DNA from: RGIG9608 sp045602425 | GTDB taxonomy: Bacteria; Bacteroidota; Bacteroidia; Bacteroidales; Paludibacteraceae | Length of the DNA stretch: 64,000 bases | Reading direction: 5' to 3' | Assembly: GCA_045602425.1 (NCBI GenBank) | Contig: JAZSBO010000014.1 | Location: forward strand, 1 to 64,000 | Part shown: one piece after another, positions 35,022 to 43,969 of the stretch | Layout: each line of letters starts with the position of its first letter | Numbering within the stretch: position 1 is the stretch's first letter | Made by a program: the position numbers and the translations under genes | The notes under the pieces: generated by a model | Told to the model about the DNA's origin: nothing | Databases searched by the model: none | What the model saw: only the letters and a program-made list of their open reading frames with translations

Positions 35022-36719
35022 CTAAAACAAATGCTCGTACTCCTGCAAGTAGTAATGCCACCAAGTATTTCGGAAAGCGAGCAATCGTTTTTCTTTCTCC
35101 TGACGGCTTATCATTTGGTTGCTAAGAATCGATTTGAACACATACCAATCTTGCTCAACTTTGGCTGATACCGAAAAATCGGTGGTAAAAATACCCATAT
35201 CGCGAGCCATCACCAAAGCCTCTGCATAAACACGCTTACGACAATCGGCAGTATAAAGCTCTTTGTACGAATTACAAAAAACGTCGTACTCGCCAGTCAA
35301 CAACAACGAACAAAGAAAATAATCTTTCACAAACTGCGAATCGTTTTTTGCTAAAAACAAAGCATAAGAAATATTCATAAACTGATCTTTGTTGATGTAC
35401 AAATATTCGCTAAAATCGACCTCTGCAAATTCCGATTTTGCTGTAGGAATCATTGCTCTACGAGAGCGAACAAAATCTGTATGCACCAATGTCTGCTCCA
35501 ACTTTGCTAAAAACTTTTCAACAAGCCGATAATCTCCTCTTGCAATATTCAAATCGACAAGCAAACATAACGACCGAAAATTATCTTCTCGCTCACACGA
35601 AATACCCATCTGAAAAGCCTGATGCATAGCCTCATTGAGCAAGCCAAGATTTTTATAAAAACAAATGCTCAAAACCGAGTATTTATTAGCAAACGTAGGT
35701 AGAGCCTCTGGCAAAAAATTCGATACGTCCACCTTGTACTGAAATAACGATTGCGCTAATTGTCCTTTTTTAGCTAAAGCATAAAATGTATATGGGTACC
35801 AATCATCTGCATCTCCAATTTTTGCATTTTTTGCTAAAGCTAACACCTCGTCGATATCATCGTTGAGCAATGCCATATCCAAACGTGCGTAAAATTCTTT
35901 TTCTTCTAACTTTCTATTTGGAACAAACGTCAGCCCCATCGAAACAAGAATAAAAGCATACAACAAGAGCAAAGTTTTCTTACCAAAAGCGACATTTAAG
36001 TTTCGTATCTTCGACAAAACAACAAGCAACAATACAAAAGAAATTTGCAAAATTATCTGAATCGGCATTTCTACACGAAACAATGGAACTTTTGGAATTT
36101 CTATCACATAAAAGACAAACGAAACAACTGCAACACACAAATACAACACCGACAAAACGTAACGTTGTTTGTCTTTAGAAAGCAACATTTCTGTCGTCAG
36201 ACAAGAAACCGCCAACACCGCAATCTCCAACTTCGACAAGAAAAGAAATACAACCGCTAAACCTAAACACAAAAAGAATCGGAATCGCCTATCTTTCAAA
36301 ACGATATGAAAATATATTGCAGTTATAATAAACAAAACTACCAACGATTTTTGTAAGAAAAAGTGTACAAAATGTTGACTTATCATCATCACAACTGCCG
36401 AAAAAAAGGCAAACATTTTGAACGCCTCAAAATTCAATCGCTTAAATATATCTCGCACTATAAAATAAACAGCAACAACAGGCAAAAGCAATATAAAACT
36501 ACCCAACCACGACCAACGGAAAAATGCAAGCAAAAAGTTTTCGACATATTGCATCATGTGGCAGTAAACAAACGCATTACGGAACAAATCGAACGACGTA
36601 TCGAAATATGCATTTGCATAAGCATAATTCAAATAACCATAATGCATTGTTTGCCAAAACACAAAATGACAAACAATTAAAATCCCTAAAAATAAAAATT
36701 CTACTATACGCTTTTTCAT
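35022..36719 (-). CDS. DUF6057-like polytopic membrane protein
   Basis: A 565 aa protein. The N-terminal half (about 1-285) has roughly nine transmembrane segments, and the C-terminal half is soluble, helical and repeat-like, resembling TPR-type architecture (WYPYTFYALAKKGQL, FYKNLGLLNEAMHQAFQMG). It resembles the DUF6057 proteins of Bacteroidota; function unknown. Its ATG overlaps the stop of the PD40 lipoprotein gene by four bases, pointing to a linked envelope role. Confidence 0.65.
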   Translation of the reverse strand: MKKRIVEFLFLGILIVCHFVFWQTMHYGYLNYAYANAYFDTSFDLFRNAFVYCHMMQYVENFLLAFFRWSWLGSFILLLPVVAVYFIVRDIFKRLNFEAFKMFAFFSAVVMMISQHFVHFFLQKSLVVLFIITAIYFHIVLKDRRFRFFLCLGLAVVFLFLSKLEIAVLAVSCLTTEMLLSKDKQRYVLSVLYLCVAVVSFVFYVIEIPKVPLFRVEMPIQIILQISFVLLLVVLSKIRNLNVAFGKKTLLLLYAFILVSMGLTFVPNRKLEEKEFYARLDMALLNDDIDEVLALAKNAKIGDADDWYPYTFYALAKKGQLAQSLFQYKVDVSNFLPEALPTFANKYSVLSICFYKNLGLLNEAMHQAFQMGISCEREDNFRSLCLLVDLNIARGDYRLVEKFLAKLEQTLVHTDFVRSRRAMIPTAKSEFAEVDFSEYLYINKDQFMNISYALFLAKNDSQFVKDYFLCSLLLTGEYDVFCNSYKELYTADCRKRVYAEALVMARDMGIFTTDFSVSAKVEQDWYVFKSILSNQMISRQEKEKRLLAFRNTWWHYYLQEYEHLF

Positions 36720-38188
36720 TGATATTTCACATTTATAGATTCTGCCTCTGTGGCTTGTATTCGCTTCATTTGATAATTAGAAATTAGAAGCTCGTTTTTC
36801 GAAAATTCAGGGACATTGTATGCTTTCATGCGTAGAACATCAAAATCGGCTGTTTTTTGAGGCATTAAAAATGGCTTATGAGCAACACCGTTTTCATCAA
36901 TATAAGCAAAAAACAAACGGGCGTACATACCGTCTAATCTCCGACTACCAAAAACAAGCCAACGAGCATTGCTCGACCAGGCATGATAGCCCTCTACCTC
37001 ATCGCTATTCACAACATCTATATCAATAGGACTAAGCGTTTGCAAATCAATCATTTTCAGATCCGAATCATTTTGCGACATTGGGAACGTACCATAACCG
37101 CATTCCGTATAAGAGAGGTATTTCCCGTCAGGCGAAACCCTCGCAAACGGCTGACTTTTATTTGTCAGATGCTCATCTACCACACACTCAACTTCACCCA
37201 ATTTTGCTGTTTCGCCATCGAACGATGCACGATAAATGCCATAACGAAGTTTATCATTATTTTCTGGTAAACTTCCACAATAATCAGCACGCGAAAAATA
37301 CAACATATCGCCATCGGGCGACCACGCCGGGAATGTTTCATAATACTCCTCACCAATAAAGCGATCGTCTAAAATCACTTCATCATTTGCAAAATCATAA
37401 ATCATCAAATCCGAAGTATTATCAAATGCCGTAATTCTACTTTTGTCGAAAACGTGGAATATCTGTCGTGTTTCATTCATAGAAAAAGCAATGTAAGGAG
37501 CCGTTGGATGCCAATAAGGATAAGAAGCCTTACCAACATCTTTTATCGTTATGTTTACTTTCTTTGTATCGTTACCTTTCACAAATACAGTTCCAGCATC
37601 AACAAATCGACCATGATACATCATTGTGTCTGCATTATAATTGCGATACGAATGACAATTTACACAACCATAATTATCTTTTGCCTCCAATTGAGAATTT
37701 TCGATAATCGGTTTCTCGTCGAATGTTGTTATGTTTCGCTGATAAAGTCCCATTCTATCCAATTGCTCATATCCGGGCTTAATCAAACGATACGACACAT
37801 AGGCATCTATCGTTTCTTTCGCAACTTTTATTTCAAATGGTTTATATTCAATCCATTCGTTTTCAAAATTTTGAACAAAAACCTTTACAGAAAAATTTCT
37901 TCCTGCCGATTTGTCTAACAACGAACGCCATTTCTTTTCAGAAATTTCTAACCCTTTTTCGCCTTTTCCGATTGCACGAAATTCCACATTGCCTCCAATT
38001 ATAAAATCAGCAACAACTGTTTTTGTTCCTTTTACGGTAAACGTTAGCGGAGCAATATTTCGAGGAACGGTTACCGACTTATAATCAGGATAAATATCGG
38101 GTTGAACATTCTGAATTACAGGATTTTCAATTTTTACACAAGCCGAAAAAAGAAAGATCACTATCAACAAAAAATTAACTATTTTCAT
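36716..38188 (-). CDS. PD40/TolB-like lipoprotein with a CxxCH motif
   Basis: A 490 aa lipoprotein (lipobox FSAC near residue 17). After an Ig-like N-terminal region comes a single c-type heme-binding motif, CVNCH (near residue 180). Four PD40-type beta-propeller repeats follow (PYWHPTAPYIAFSM, PAWSPDGDMLYFSR, ARVSPDGKYLSYTE, AWSSNARWLVFGSR). A periplasmic beta-propeller with a possible covalent heme is implied; the activity is unknown. ATG 38188 gives a proper signal peptide and a four-base overlap with mltF. Confidence 0.78.
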   Translation of the reverse strand: MKIVNFLLIVIFLFSACVKIENPVIQNVQPDIYPDYKSVTVPRNIAPLTFTVKGTKTVVADFIIGGNVEFRAIGKGEKGLEISEKKWRSLLDKSAGRNFSVKVFVQNFENEWIEYKPFEIKVAKETIDAYVSYRLIKPGYEQLDRMGLYQRNITTFDEKPIIENSQLEAKDNYGCVNCHSYRNYNADTMMYHGRFVDAGTVFVKGNDTKKVNITIKDVGKASYPYWHPTAPYIAFSMNETRQIFHVFDKSRITAFDNTSDLMIYDFANDEVILDDRFIGEEYYETFPAWSPDGDMLYFSRADYCGSLPENNDKLRYGIYRASFDGETAKLGEVECVVDEHLTNKSQPFARVSPDGKYLSYTECGYGTFPMSQNDSDLKMIDLQTLSPIDIDVVNSDEVEGYHAWSSNARWLVFGSRRLDGMYARLFFAYIDENGVAHKPFLMPQKTADFDVLRMKAYNVPEFSKNELLISNYQMKRIQATEAESINVKYQ

Positions 38189-39558
38189 TTTATACCACAA
38201 TAAACTTGATATTTATCAAACACATCACGAACATAACGAACGGTATGATTTCCACGAAAATAACCATATCGACAAACCGAATCGTTGTAATATTCCGATT
38301 GATTTTTCAACAACAAAAATTTCTCAACACTATTAAACCAAATATCTGGATTTTGCCCATACTTTTCAGCTAATGCTCGTGCATCAAAAATATGAGCTGG
38401 ACCAGAATTGTAACTTGCTAAAATAAACTTCTTCCGCTCTTGTTCATCTTTCACTTTTCGGAAATAGTTATCAAGTCGTTTTATATATTGTACTGAAGCC
38501 GAAATATTATGTTCTGGTTCAAAAATCATTGTAGAATCCACTCCAAAACGCTCTGCCGTTCGTGGCATTAGTTGCATCAAGCCTACAGCTCCAGCATACG
38601 ACACCACCTGAGGATTGAATCGCGACTCGTGATACGCCAAGGACGCCAACAAACGCCAGTCCCAACCTATTTGAGGTGCATAGATTTGGAATAAAGAATC
38701 GAAAGGTGATATTTGTCCCACTCTCTGAAACTCCGATTCACCAAAATATTTTTTTAAATGTTGCTTTCTATTTTTCAGTTTTTCATAATAAAGGCGTCGT
38801 GGCTCGTACCAATCATTTATCGATGACAAAAGTTCGGGCGATGTTTTACGCACTGCCCAAGCATATTCTTGTTCTAATCCTAATGACACAGCACTATTAA
38901 AATTCGGCACAAAAGCTCTATTCAACATCGCCACTTCGTAGTCTGCTACCGTTAGAGGGATTTCACCATCGGCAACCTTTCGTATCAACTGGTCGATGTT
39001 TAGCGAATCAACCTCTACAATATCTATTCCGCCCCCTAACTCCTCGTTCAAATTATTCAACAAATGCCAATAACGACTATATTTTCTTGTATAAACCTGA
39101 CGACCAACAAGCCCCGTTGCATCTATTATAGAATCTTTCAAAGATTGAATAAGCACAGGAAACGTTTTTTGTATGTTGTTGGCAAAAGCAAGCTGCTCTT
39201 TGTTTTGTTTCGACATTGGCATACGATAAACAATAATATCTCCCTTGCCTTGTAGCAACAACTCTTGCATTTCGTTCAGGTTGTTTGCAACGATAAAACG
39301 CAAGCCTACGCCCAAACTCTCCGCATAATCCGAACAGAGTGTATATTCGTAGCCCATCACATTGTCGCCATCGGTGAAGTACGACAACGAACTCTCGAGC
39401 GTAATCACGCAAAGTTCTTTTTGTTCTAAAATTTGTGCTAAATCATTTAATACAAGTTCTGTATCACTGTGTTTAGGTTTTTGTTGGCAAGCAAAAAATC
39501 CCTGCAACAATATCAAAAAAAGAATAAAAATTTTATTTCTCTTCAAAGCATTAAGCAT
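38185..39558 (-). CDS. mltF: Membrane-bound lytic transglycosylase MltF-like
   Basis: A 457 aa enzyme that cleaves the glycan strand of peptidoglycan. A lipoprotein-like signal (QGFFAC), a periplasmic solute-binding-type domain (about 50-265) and a C-terminal SLT lysozyme-like domain with catalytic Glu in YHESRFNPQVVSYAGAVGLM are visible. It overlaps both neighbours (PD40 lipoprotein 4 bp, exonuclease 8 bp), so it lies in the middle of a tight operon. Confidence 0.9.
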   Translation of the reverse strand: MLNALKRNKIFILFLILLQGFFACQQKPKHSDTELVLNDLAQILEQKELCVITLESSLSYFTDGDNVMGYEYTLCSDYAESLGVGLRFIVANNLNEMQELLLQGKGDIIVYRMPMSKQNKEQLAFANNIQKTFPVLIQSLKDSIIDATGLVGRQVYTRKYSRYWHLLNNLNEELGGGIDIVEVDSLNIDQLIRKVADGEIPLTVADYEVAMLNRAFVPNFNSAVSLGLEQEYAWAVRKTSPELLSSINDWYEPRRLYYEKLKNRKQHLKKYFGESEFQRVGQISPFDSLFQIYAPQIGWDWRLLASLAYHESRFNPQVVSYAGAVGLMQLMPRTAERFGVDSTMIFEPEHNISASVQYIKRLDNYFRKVKDEQERKKFILASYNSGPAHIFDARALAEKYGQNPDIWFNSVEKFLLLKNQSEYYNDSVCRYGYFRGNHTVRYVRDVFDKYQVYCGIK

Positions 39559-40273
39559 GTTCTACAAATTCGTCTGCAATGGGTTTCACACCTTTATAAC
39601 AAGCATACAAACGTGCTGTTGCCAAAACATCTTTTTCGCAATAAGAAACAATTCTCGGCAAATCTTTATCTTCGTAATATACATTTGCAACTTGCGAGCC
39701 ATCAATGTCATCTTTGGGAGTTGGAATGCCAAAAACAGCCGTTAAAAGTTTCAGCGAAGTATAATTTTTATAATCGCCAAAACGCCACAAATCCAAGGTA
39801 TCAAGCAAATTTATTTCCCATGACTTTCTACCTGCAATATTCAAACACGATGGCAATTCCAATCCGTTTATCAACATTCGCCGACAAATATATGGCACAT
39901 CAAATTCCTTGATATTATGACCGCAAAGTTGCTTTCCTTGCTGTTTCGAAAGCATTTCGGCAAACTCACTTAACAACTTTCGCTCGTCATCGCCATAAAA
40001 CGACTTTTCGCGAAAAAACTCCTGATTATCTTTACTATAGAAAAAACCTACCGAAATACAAACTATCCGACCGAACTCCGCGAAGATACCAGCCTCTCTC
40101 CGATAGACACTTTCTTCGCTATCGTCATTCTGAAAGCGTTCAGGCATACGACTTTGCATTATACGTACTTTGTCGTTCCACAAACCTCGCAAGCTTTCGG
40201 GTAAATCCGCAACCGACTTGTGTGCAGGCACCGTCTCTATATCTATAAACAATATGTTCGTAAAATCAGCCAT
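39551..40273 (-). CDS. DEDDy-type 3'-5' exonuclease
   Basis: A 240 aa protein with an RNase H-fold exonuclease signature: ExoI LFIDIETVP (Asp, Glu), ExoII GHNIKEFDVPYI (Asp) and ExoIII YCEKDVLATARLY (Tyr-x3-Asp, the DEDDy type). It resembles the stand-alone PolB-like proofreading exonuclease family. It overlaps udk and mltF on either side. Confidence 0.88.
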   Translation of the reverse strand: MADFTNILFIDIETVPAHKSVADLPESLRGLWNDKVRIMQSRMPERFQNDDSEESVYRREAGIFAEFGRIVCISVGFFYSKDNQEFFREKSFYGDDERKLLSEFAEMLSKQQGKQLCGHNIKEFDVPYICRRMLINGLELPSCLNIAGRKSWEINLLDTLDLWRFGDYKNYTSLKLLTAVFGIPTPKDDIDGSQVANVYYEDKDLPRIVSYCEKDVLATARLYACYKGVKPIADEFVEHA

Positions 40274-40886
40274 TTTGCACTCCTAAATTTTTTTCGATAA
40301 ACATTTTCAAAATATCTATCGCCACTTTGTTGTTTCCACCTTGCGGTACTATCAAATCGGCATAACGTTTGCAAGGCTCTATAAATTGCAAATGCATTGG
40401 TTTTAGTACGCGTGTGTAACGGCTCATTACAGCTTCGGTTGTTCTACCACGCTCTACTATATCACGTTTTATTACACGTATCAAACGCTCATCCGAATCA
40501 GCATCTACAAACACCTTTAAGTCCATAAGCGAACGCAACGTTTCGTCGCACAATGCCAAAATTCCCTCTACTATTATCACATTGCGTGGCTCTACATGTA
40601 TAGTCTCTGCTTGACGTGTGCATGTAAGATACGAGTAGGTAGGTTGCTCGATGCTTTTACCCGCCTTTAGCATAGCTATGTGCTGCGAGAGCAAATCCCA
40701 ATCGAACGCATCGGGATGGTCGAAGTTGATATTCTGACGCTCCTCTACGGGTATGTGGCTACTATCTTTGTAGTACGAATCTTGAGGCAAAACCACCACT
40801 TCGCCCACAGGCAATTTTTCTACTATTTTTTTTACTACGGTAGTTTTTCCCGAGCCCGTACCTCCGGCAATTCCTATTATTAACAT
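40266..40886 (-). CDS. udk: Uridine kinase
   Basis: A 206 aa kinase that phosphorylates uridine and cytidine in pyrimidine salvage. P-loop GIAGGTGSGKTT, followed by QDSYYKD and NFDHPDAFDWDLL. ATG 40886 gives the family N-terminus MLIIGIAGG; the open frame continues upstream to 40940 without support. First gene of the udk-exonuclease-mltF-PD40-DUF6057 run. Confidence 0.95.
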   Translation of the reverse strand: MLIIGIAGGTGSGKTTVVKKIVEKLPVGEVVVLPQDSYYKDSSHIPVEERQNINFDHPDAFDWDLLSQHIAMLKAGKSIEQPTYSYLTCTRQAETIHVEPRNVIIVEGILALCDETLRSLMDLKVFVDADSDERLIRVIKRDIVERGRTTEAVMSRYTRVLKPMHLQFIEPCKRYADLIVPQGGNNKVAIDILKMFIEKNLGVQNG

Positions 40887-40919
40887 ATCTTTCTGCTTTT
40901 TTTTATATCTTACATTCAG

Positions 40920-40927
40920 CAAATATA
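40920..40927 (-). promoter_or_regulatory. -7 box for udk
   Basis: Minus strand TATATTTG matches TAnnTTTG, 33 bases before the ATG. No -33 element at proper spacing. Confidence 0.35.
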
Positions 40928-40960
40928 AAAAAAATATCAAAACTCATTATTTCATTCTAC

Positions 40961-40995
40961 AAAAAAAGCACCACTTACCAAGTGATGCTTCTTTT
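40961..40995 (-). terminator. Terminator after FISUMP paralogue 3
   Basis: A near-perfect stem (AGCACCACTT 40967-40976 with AAGTGATGCT 40980-40989, one mismatch) that on the minus strand is followed by seven Ts. Confidence 0.8.
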
Positions 40996-41011
40996 GATTA
41001 TTCTCTTACGA

Positions 41012-42331
41012 TTATTTGTTTGTTACCCCACGCACGGATTGACCGACAAAACGGTAAGCACCGTATGTCGTAACCTCTATAAAGTCAATGTAAAGATAGT
41101 AACTACAATTCGAACGAGTAAGTTGTAATGAACTGGAGGAATATCGAGCAGTCTCTCCTATCTGCGAAGCAGTAGATGAATATGCACAATACCCAGCAGC
41201 AGGTAAGAAAATAGAGTTACCATTTGTTTTACTTTTTACTTCGTAACCATTTATGCCATTTCTTGAAGTCCATTTCCATGTACAATTATCAACAAGTTCT
41301 TTTGCTTCTTCAAATGTTGGCATTCTCCAATTGCCTCCCATATTAACGGTAGCAGCATCGTCTTCGGCATCAAGCACCGTCTTGTCGTCGGTGAAACCAT
41401 TGTTGCCATAGCTGCTTTCCGAACAATATTTCGTCATCGTCGTTTCGCTGCCATTTGCCCATTTGTAGGTCGCCCAATTGTATGTTGCCTTTGGCTCTAC
41501 CTCGCCCCATGCAAAGTAACAACCGTATTCTTCCGGTTTTGATGCTCCTACATTACAAGTCGCCCATTTTACACTCAATCCTAAATCAATCCAAGCATAC
41601 CCATTCTCAAGACCTGATGTCGCTTCTTCTTTAGAGATGCGATCGATACTTATCACCGTACCATCTGCCAACGTAAAGTAAACTGATTGCTCATCATAGG
41701 TTACACTTTGGAACATAGAATCGCCTGTGTCTCCTTTTGCTCCATCTTCGCCCGTAGCTTTTTCTAATTGTGTCCACGTTGCTCCTTCGTCGTAAGAAAT
41801 CCACCAATAGTCATTCTCTATCTTCAATTGTGGCGTTACACCGTCTTCACCATTGACACCATCTTGTCCGTCTTCACCGTCAGTTCCATTTGCACCGTTT
41901 TGTCCGCTCACACGAAGTTTGTTACCATTTTCGTCGAGCAACCACTCGCCGTCTATCGTCCAATAATAAACACCGCCTTCTTCCTTCGCTCCGATTATTG
42001 GTGCCGAGGCATCTACCCCATCTTGACCATGATAAATGGTGATTGGTTCGTGTACAGCAAACGTAATGGTATAACCCACTTCTACACCATCGTAACTGAT
42101 AGGAGATACACTCACTACGTAGTCTTGACTATTCAACACCTCTACGATGGCTTGCAACGATGCTATATTCGTATTGTTTTCCTTACAGAGCTTTTCCAAC
42201 TTAGTAACTCTATTCTCCAATGAACCCAAACGATTCAACACTTCGCTGTCATCATATTCACACGCAGTAAACACTGAACTTGCCACAAACATCAATGCAG
42301 CAAACTTAATTTTATTTATTTGTATTTTCAT
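41012..42331 (-). CDS. FISUMP/collagen-like surface lipoprotein, paralogue 3
   Basis: A 439 aa predicted lipoprotein, close twin of paralogue 1: lipobox FTAC at Cys24, coiled coil, DUF4988-like segment, one Gly-X-Y tract, one LKIENDYWWISYDEG module and a C-terminal FISUMP domain. DNA of the two genes is nearly identical over about 150 bases of the FISUMP core (41220-41380 against 15530-15660), yet the final 60 codons share almost nothing. A structured element (copy 3) lies 64 bases upstream and a terminator follows. Probable cell-surface ligand-binding protein. Confidence 0.85.
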   Translation of the reverse strand: MKIQINKIKFAALMFVASSVFTACEYDDSEVLNRLGSLENRVTKLEKLCKENNTNIASLQAIVEVLNSQDYVVSVSPISYDGVEVGYTITFAVHEPITIYHGQDGVDASAPIIGAKEEGGVYYWTIDGEWLLDENGNKLRVSGQNGANGTDGEDGQDGVNGEDGVTPQLKIENDYWWISYDEGATWTQLEKATGEDGAKGDTGDSMFQSVTYDEQSVYFTLADGTVISIDRISKEEATSGLENGYAWIDLGLSVKWATCNVGASKPEEYGCYFAWGEVEPKATYNWATYKWANGSETTMTKYCSESSYGNNGFTDDKTVLDAEDDAATVNMGGNWRMPTFEEAKELVDNCTWKWTSRNGINGYEVKSKTNGNSIFLPAAGYCAYSSTASQIGETARYSSSSLQLTRSNCSYYLYIDFIEVTTYGAYRFVGQSVRGVTNK

Positions 42332-42395
42332 CTCTTTTTTTATTTGATTTTTAATTTCTTATTTCTACTTATTCGCACCTAAATTTTGAGTTGAT

Positions 42396-42638
42396 TTACG
42401 CACATAAAAATAGCGTGGTGCTTTGTTAATTTTTCATTTGATTATCTGAGGTTCTCGACTACCTAACCATTCAAACGCATAAAAAGCCCACGCTTTCGCG
42501 TGAGCGTCAATGAGCTTTTACTTGAATGGTTTAACTTGAAATTGTCGAGATTTCAGATAAACAAGTGTAGCTTATAACGCTATTTCCAATATGTTCAAGA
42601 TGTGCGTAATAAATACGCAATTATTTCATAGGCAAAAA
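42396..42638 (-). repeat. Structured dispersed element, copy 3 (candidate leader RNA)
   Basis: Terminal stem 42396-42405/42600-42609, stem 42408-42416/42577-42585, stem 42442-42449/42553-42560 (TTATCTGA/TCAGATAA), stem 42454-42459/42544-42549, stem 42465-42474/42522-42531 and apical hairpin 42489-42493/42498-42502. An alternative hairpin TGCGTA/TACGCA (42603-42608/42614-42619) would compete with the terminal stem. It precedes paralogue 3 and shares its gene-proximal flank with copy 1. Confidence 0.8.
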
Positions 42639-42679
42639 TGTTTTTAAAGTTTCGACAAATATACTAAAAGTTCATATAA

Positions 42680-43963
42680 CTATAAATTAGAAATAGCAGT
42701 CCTTAGACGCTGCATTGCTTCGTGCAACCTACGGTTATATTTCAGCATCAATGCAGAGTAACACAAACGCACCAAACGCATATAATCGTAGAAAAACATA
42801 TACGACGGCACAAGCAGCACTACAAAAATTAACGCCAACCACCATTTAAACAACGAGAAACAAACCACACTTGCCACCACCATCGACAACGGATAAAAAA
42901 TCAACGACAGCACATAGCGAATAGAATTGTACATTGCATTGTCCGACTGCATACGTACGATAGTTTCCGAAACCAACAAATAAGGCAAAACCATCAGTAA
43001 CGACATCAACAAATAAGGCAACTCAAATAACAGCAACAACGCAATGCCAACGAGTTTCAGCGAAGATACACGATACGACAAAGCATCAGCATACACATGC
43101 CAACGTTTCCGCAAACGAGTGAAATTCTTGACTTGAGCAAAAAAATCGCTCATCGCTTCGGGTTGTTCCGCTTTGGTAGTTTCCAGCTGTTTTAGCAGTT
43201 TTTGACTTTGCTCCAAACGTTCGTTCAGCGAATTTTTTCGGCACGAATTTAAAAAGCAACATTCTTCTACAGCCTCAAAATCGTCGTTTTCAGGTATTGC
43301 TAAATGCACCGCTTGCAATTGCTCGGTTAAAACAGCACGCAATTGTACGGTTTGCTCCGTAAACGTAAGTTCGGCATTGTTTTTTACATATTCTGTTACG
43401 TTGATAGGCTCGCCTACTTTCAGCAACAACGACGAACGATAGCGAAAAAAACTCCCATAATTGATTCCAACAGGGACTATACATACATTTTTTGCACCTT
43501 GCAATTGCTCATTAGCCATCAATGCGATACGAAAAACTCCTTTCACTAATGGCAACTGCGAACGCTTTGCACGATGCGTGCCCTCGGGCATAATACAAAA
43601 CGGAATTCCCTCTTGCAACGCCTCTACGCATTGCGACATTATCTCATCGTTTTTCAATAGATTTTCACGCCCATCACGAATACGCATTATGGGCAACATT
43701 CGAAACGATTGAAGCAACTTTGCGACTCTTTTGTTTCGGAAAATGTCGGCACGAGCCACAAATAATATTTGCCTATACTTTTTTGATAACCAAACCAAAG
43801 CCAAAGCATCCATCAATCCGTTTGTATGATTTGGAGCAAATATTACAGCATCGTTGGTAGGAATTCGCTCAATGCCCTCGCATTCGAACCTACGATATGC
43901 AAAACGAAAGGTGCGTCGCACACACCAATGGAGAAATTTATAAAATGTTGTACGTGGTTGCAT
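42680..43963 (-). CDS. PlsC-like phospholipid/glycerolipid acyltransferase
   Basis: A 427 aa membrane protein with an acyltransferase domain (about 35-200): APNHTNGLMDAL (His-x5-Asp), MPEGTHRAKRSQLPLVKGVF and a Val/Pro-rich loop. Two or three C-terminal transmembrane helices follow (about 305-400). It probably acylates glycerol-3-phosphate or a lysolipid. The spacing of the His/Asp pair resembles the GPT2-like rather than the classic HX4D subgroup. It lies seven bases after the glycosyltransferase gene. Confidence 0.83.
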   Translation of the reverse strand: MQPRTTFYKFLHWCVRRTFRFAYRRFECEGIERIPTNDAVIFAPNHTNGLMDALALVWLSKKYRQILFVARADIFRNKRVAKLLQSFRMLPIMRIRDGRENLLKNDEIMSQCVEALQEGIPFCIMPEGTHRAKRSQLPLVKGVFRIALMANEQLQGAKNVCIVPVGINYGSFFRYRSSLLLKVGEPINVTEYVKNNAELTFTEQTVQLRAVLTEQLQAVHLAIPENDDFEAVEECCFLNSCRKNSLNERLEQSQKLLKQLETTKAEQPEAMSDFFAQVKNFTRLRKRWHVYADALSYRVSSLKLVGIALLLLFELPYLLMSLLMVLPYLLVSETIVRMQSDNAMYNSIRYVLSLIFYPLSMVVASVVCFSLFKWWLALIFVVLLVPSYMFFYDYMRLVRLCYSALMLKYNRRLHEAMQRLRTAISNL

Positions 43964-43969
43964 AGAGCA

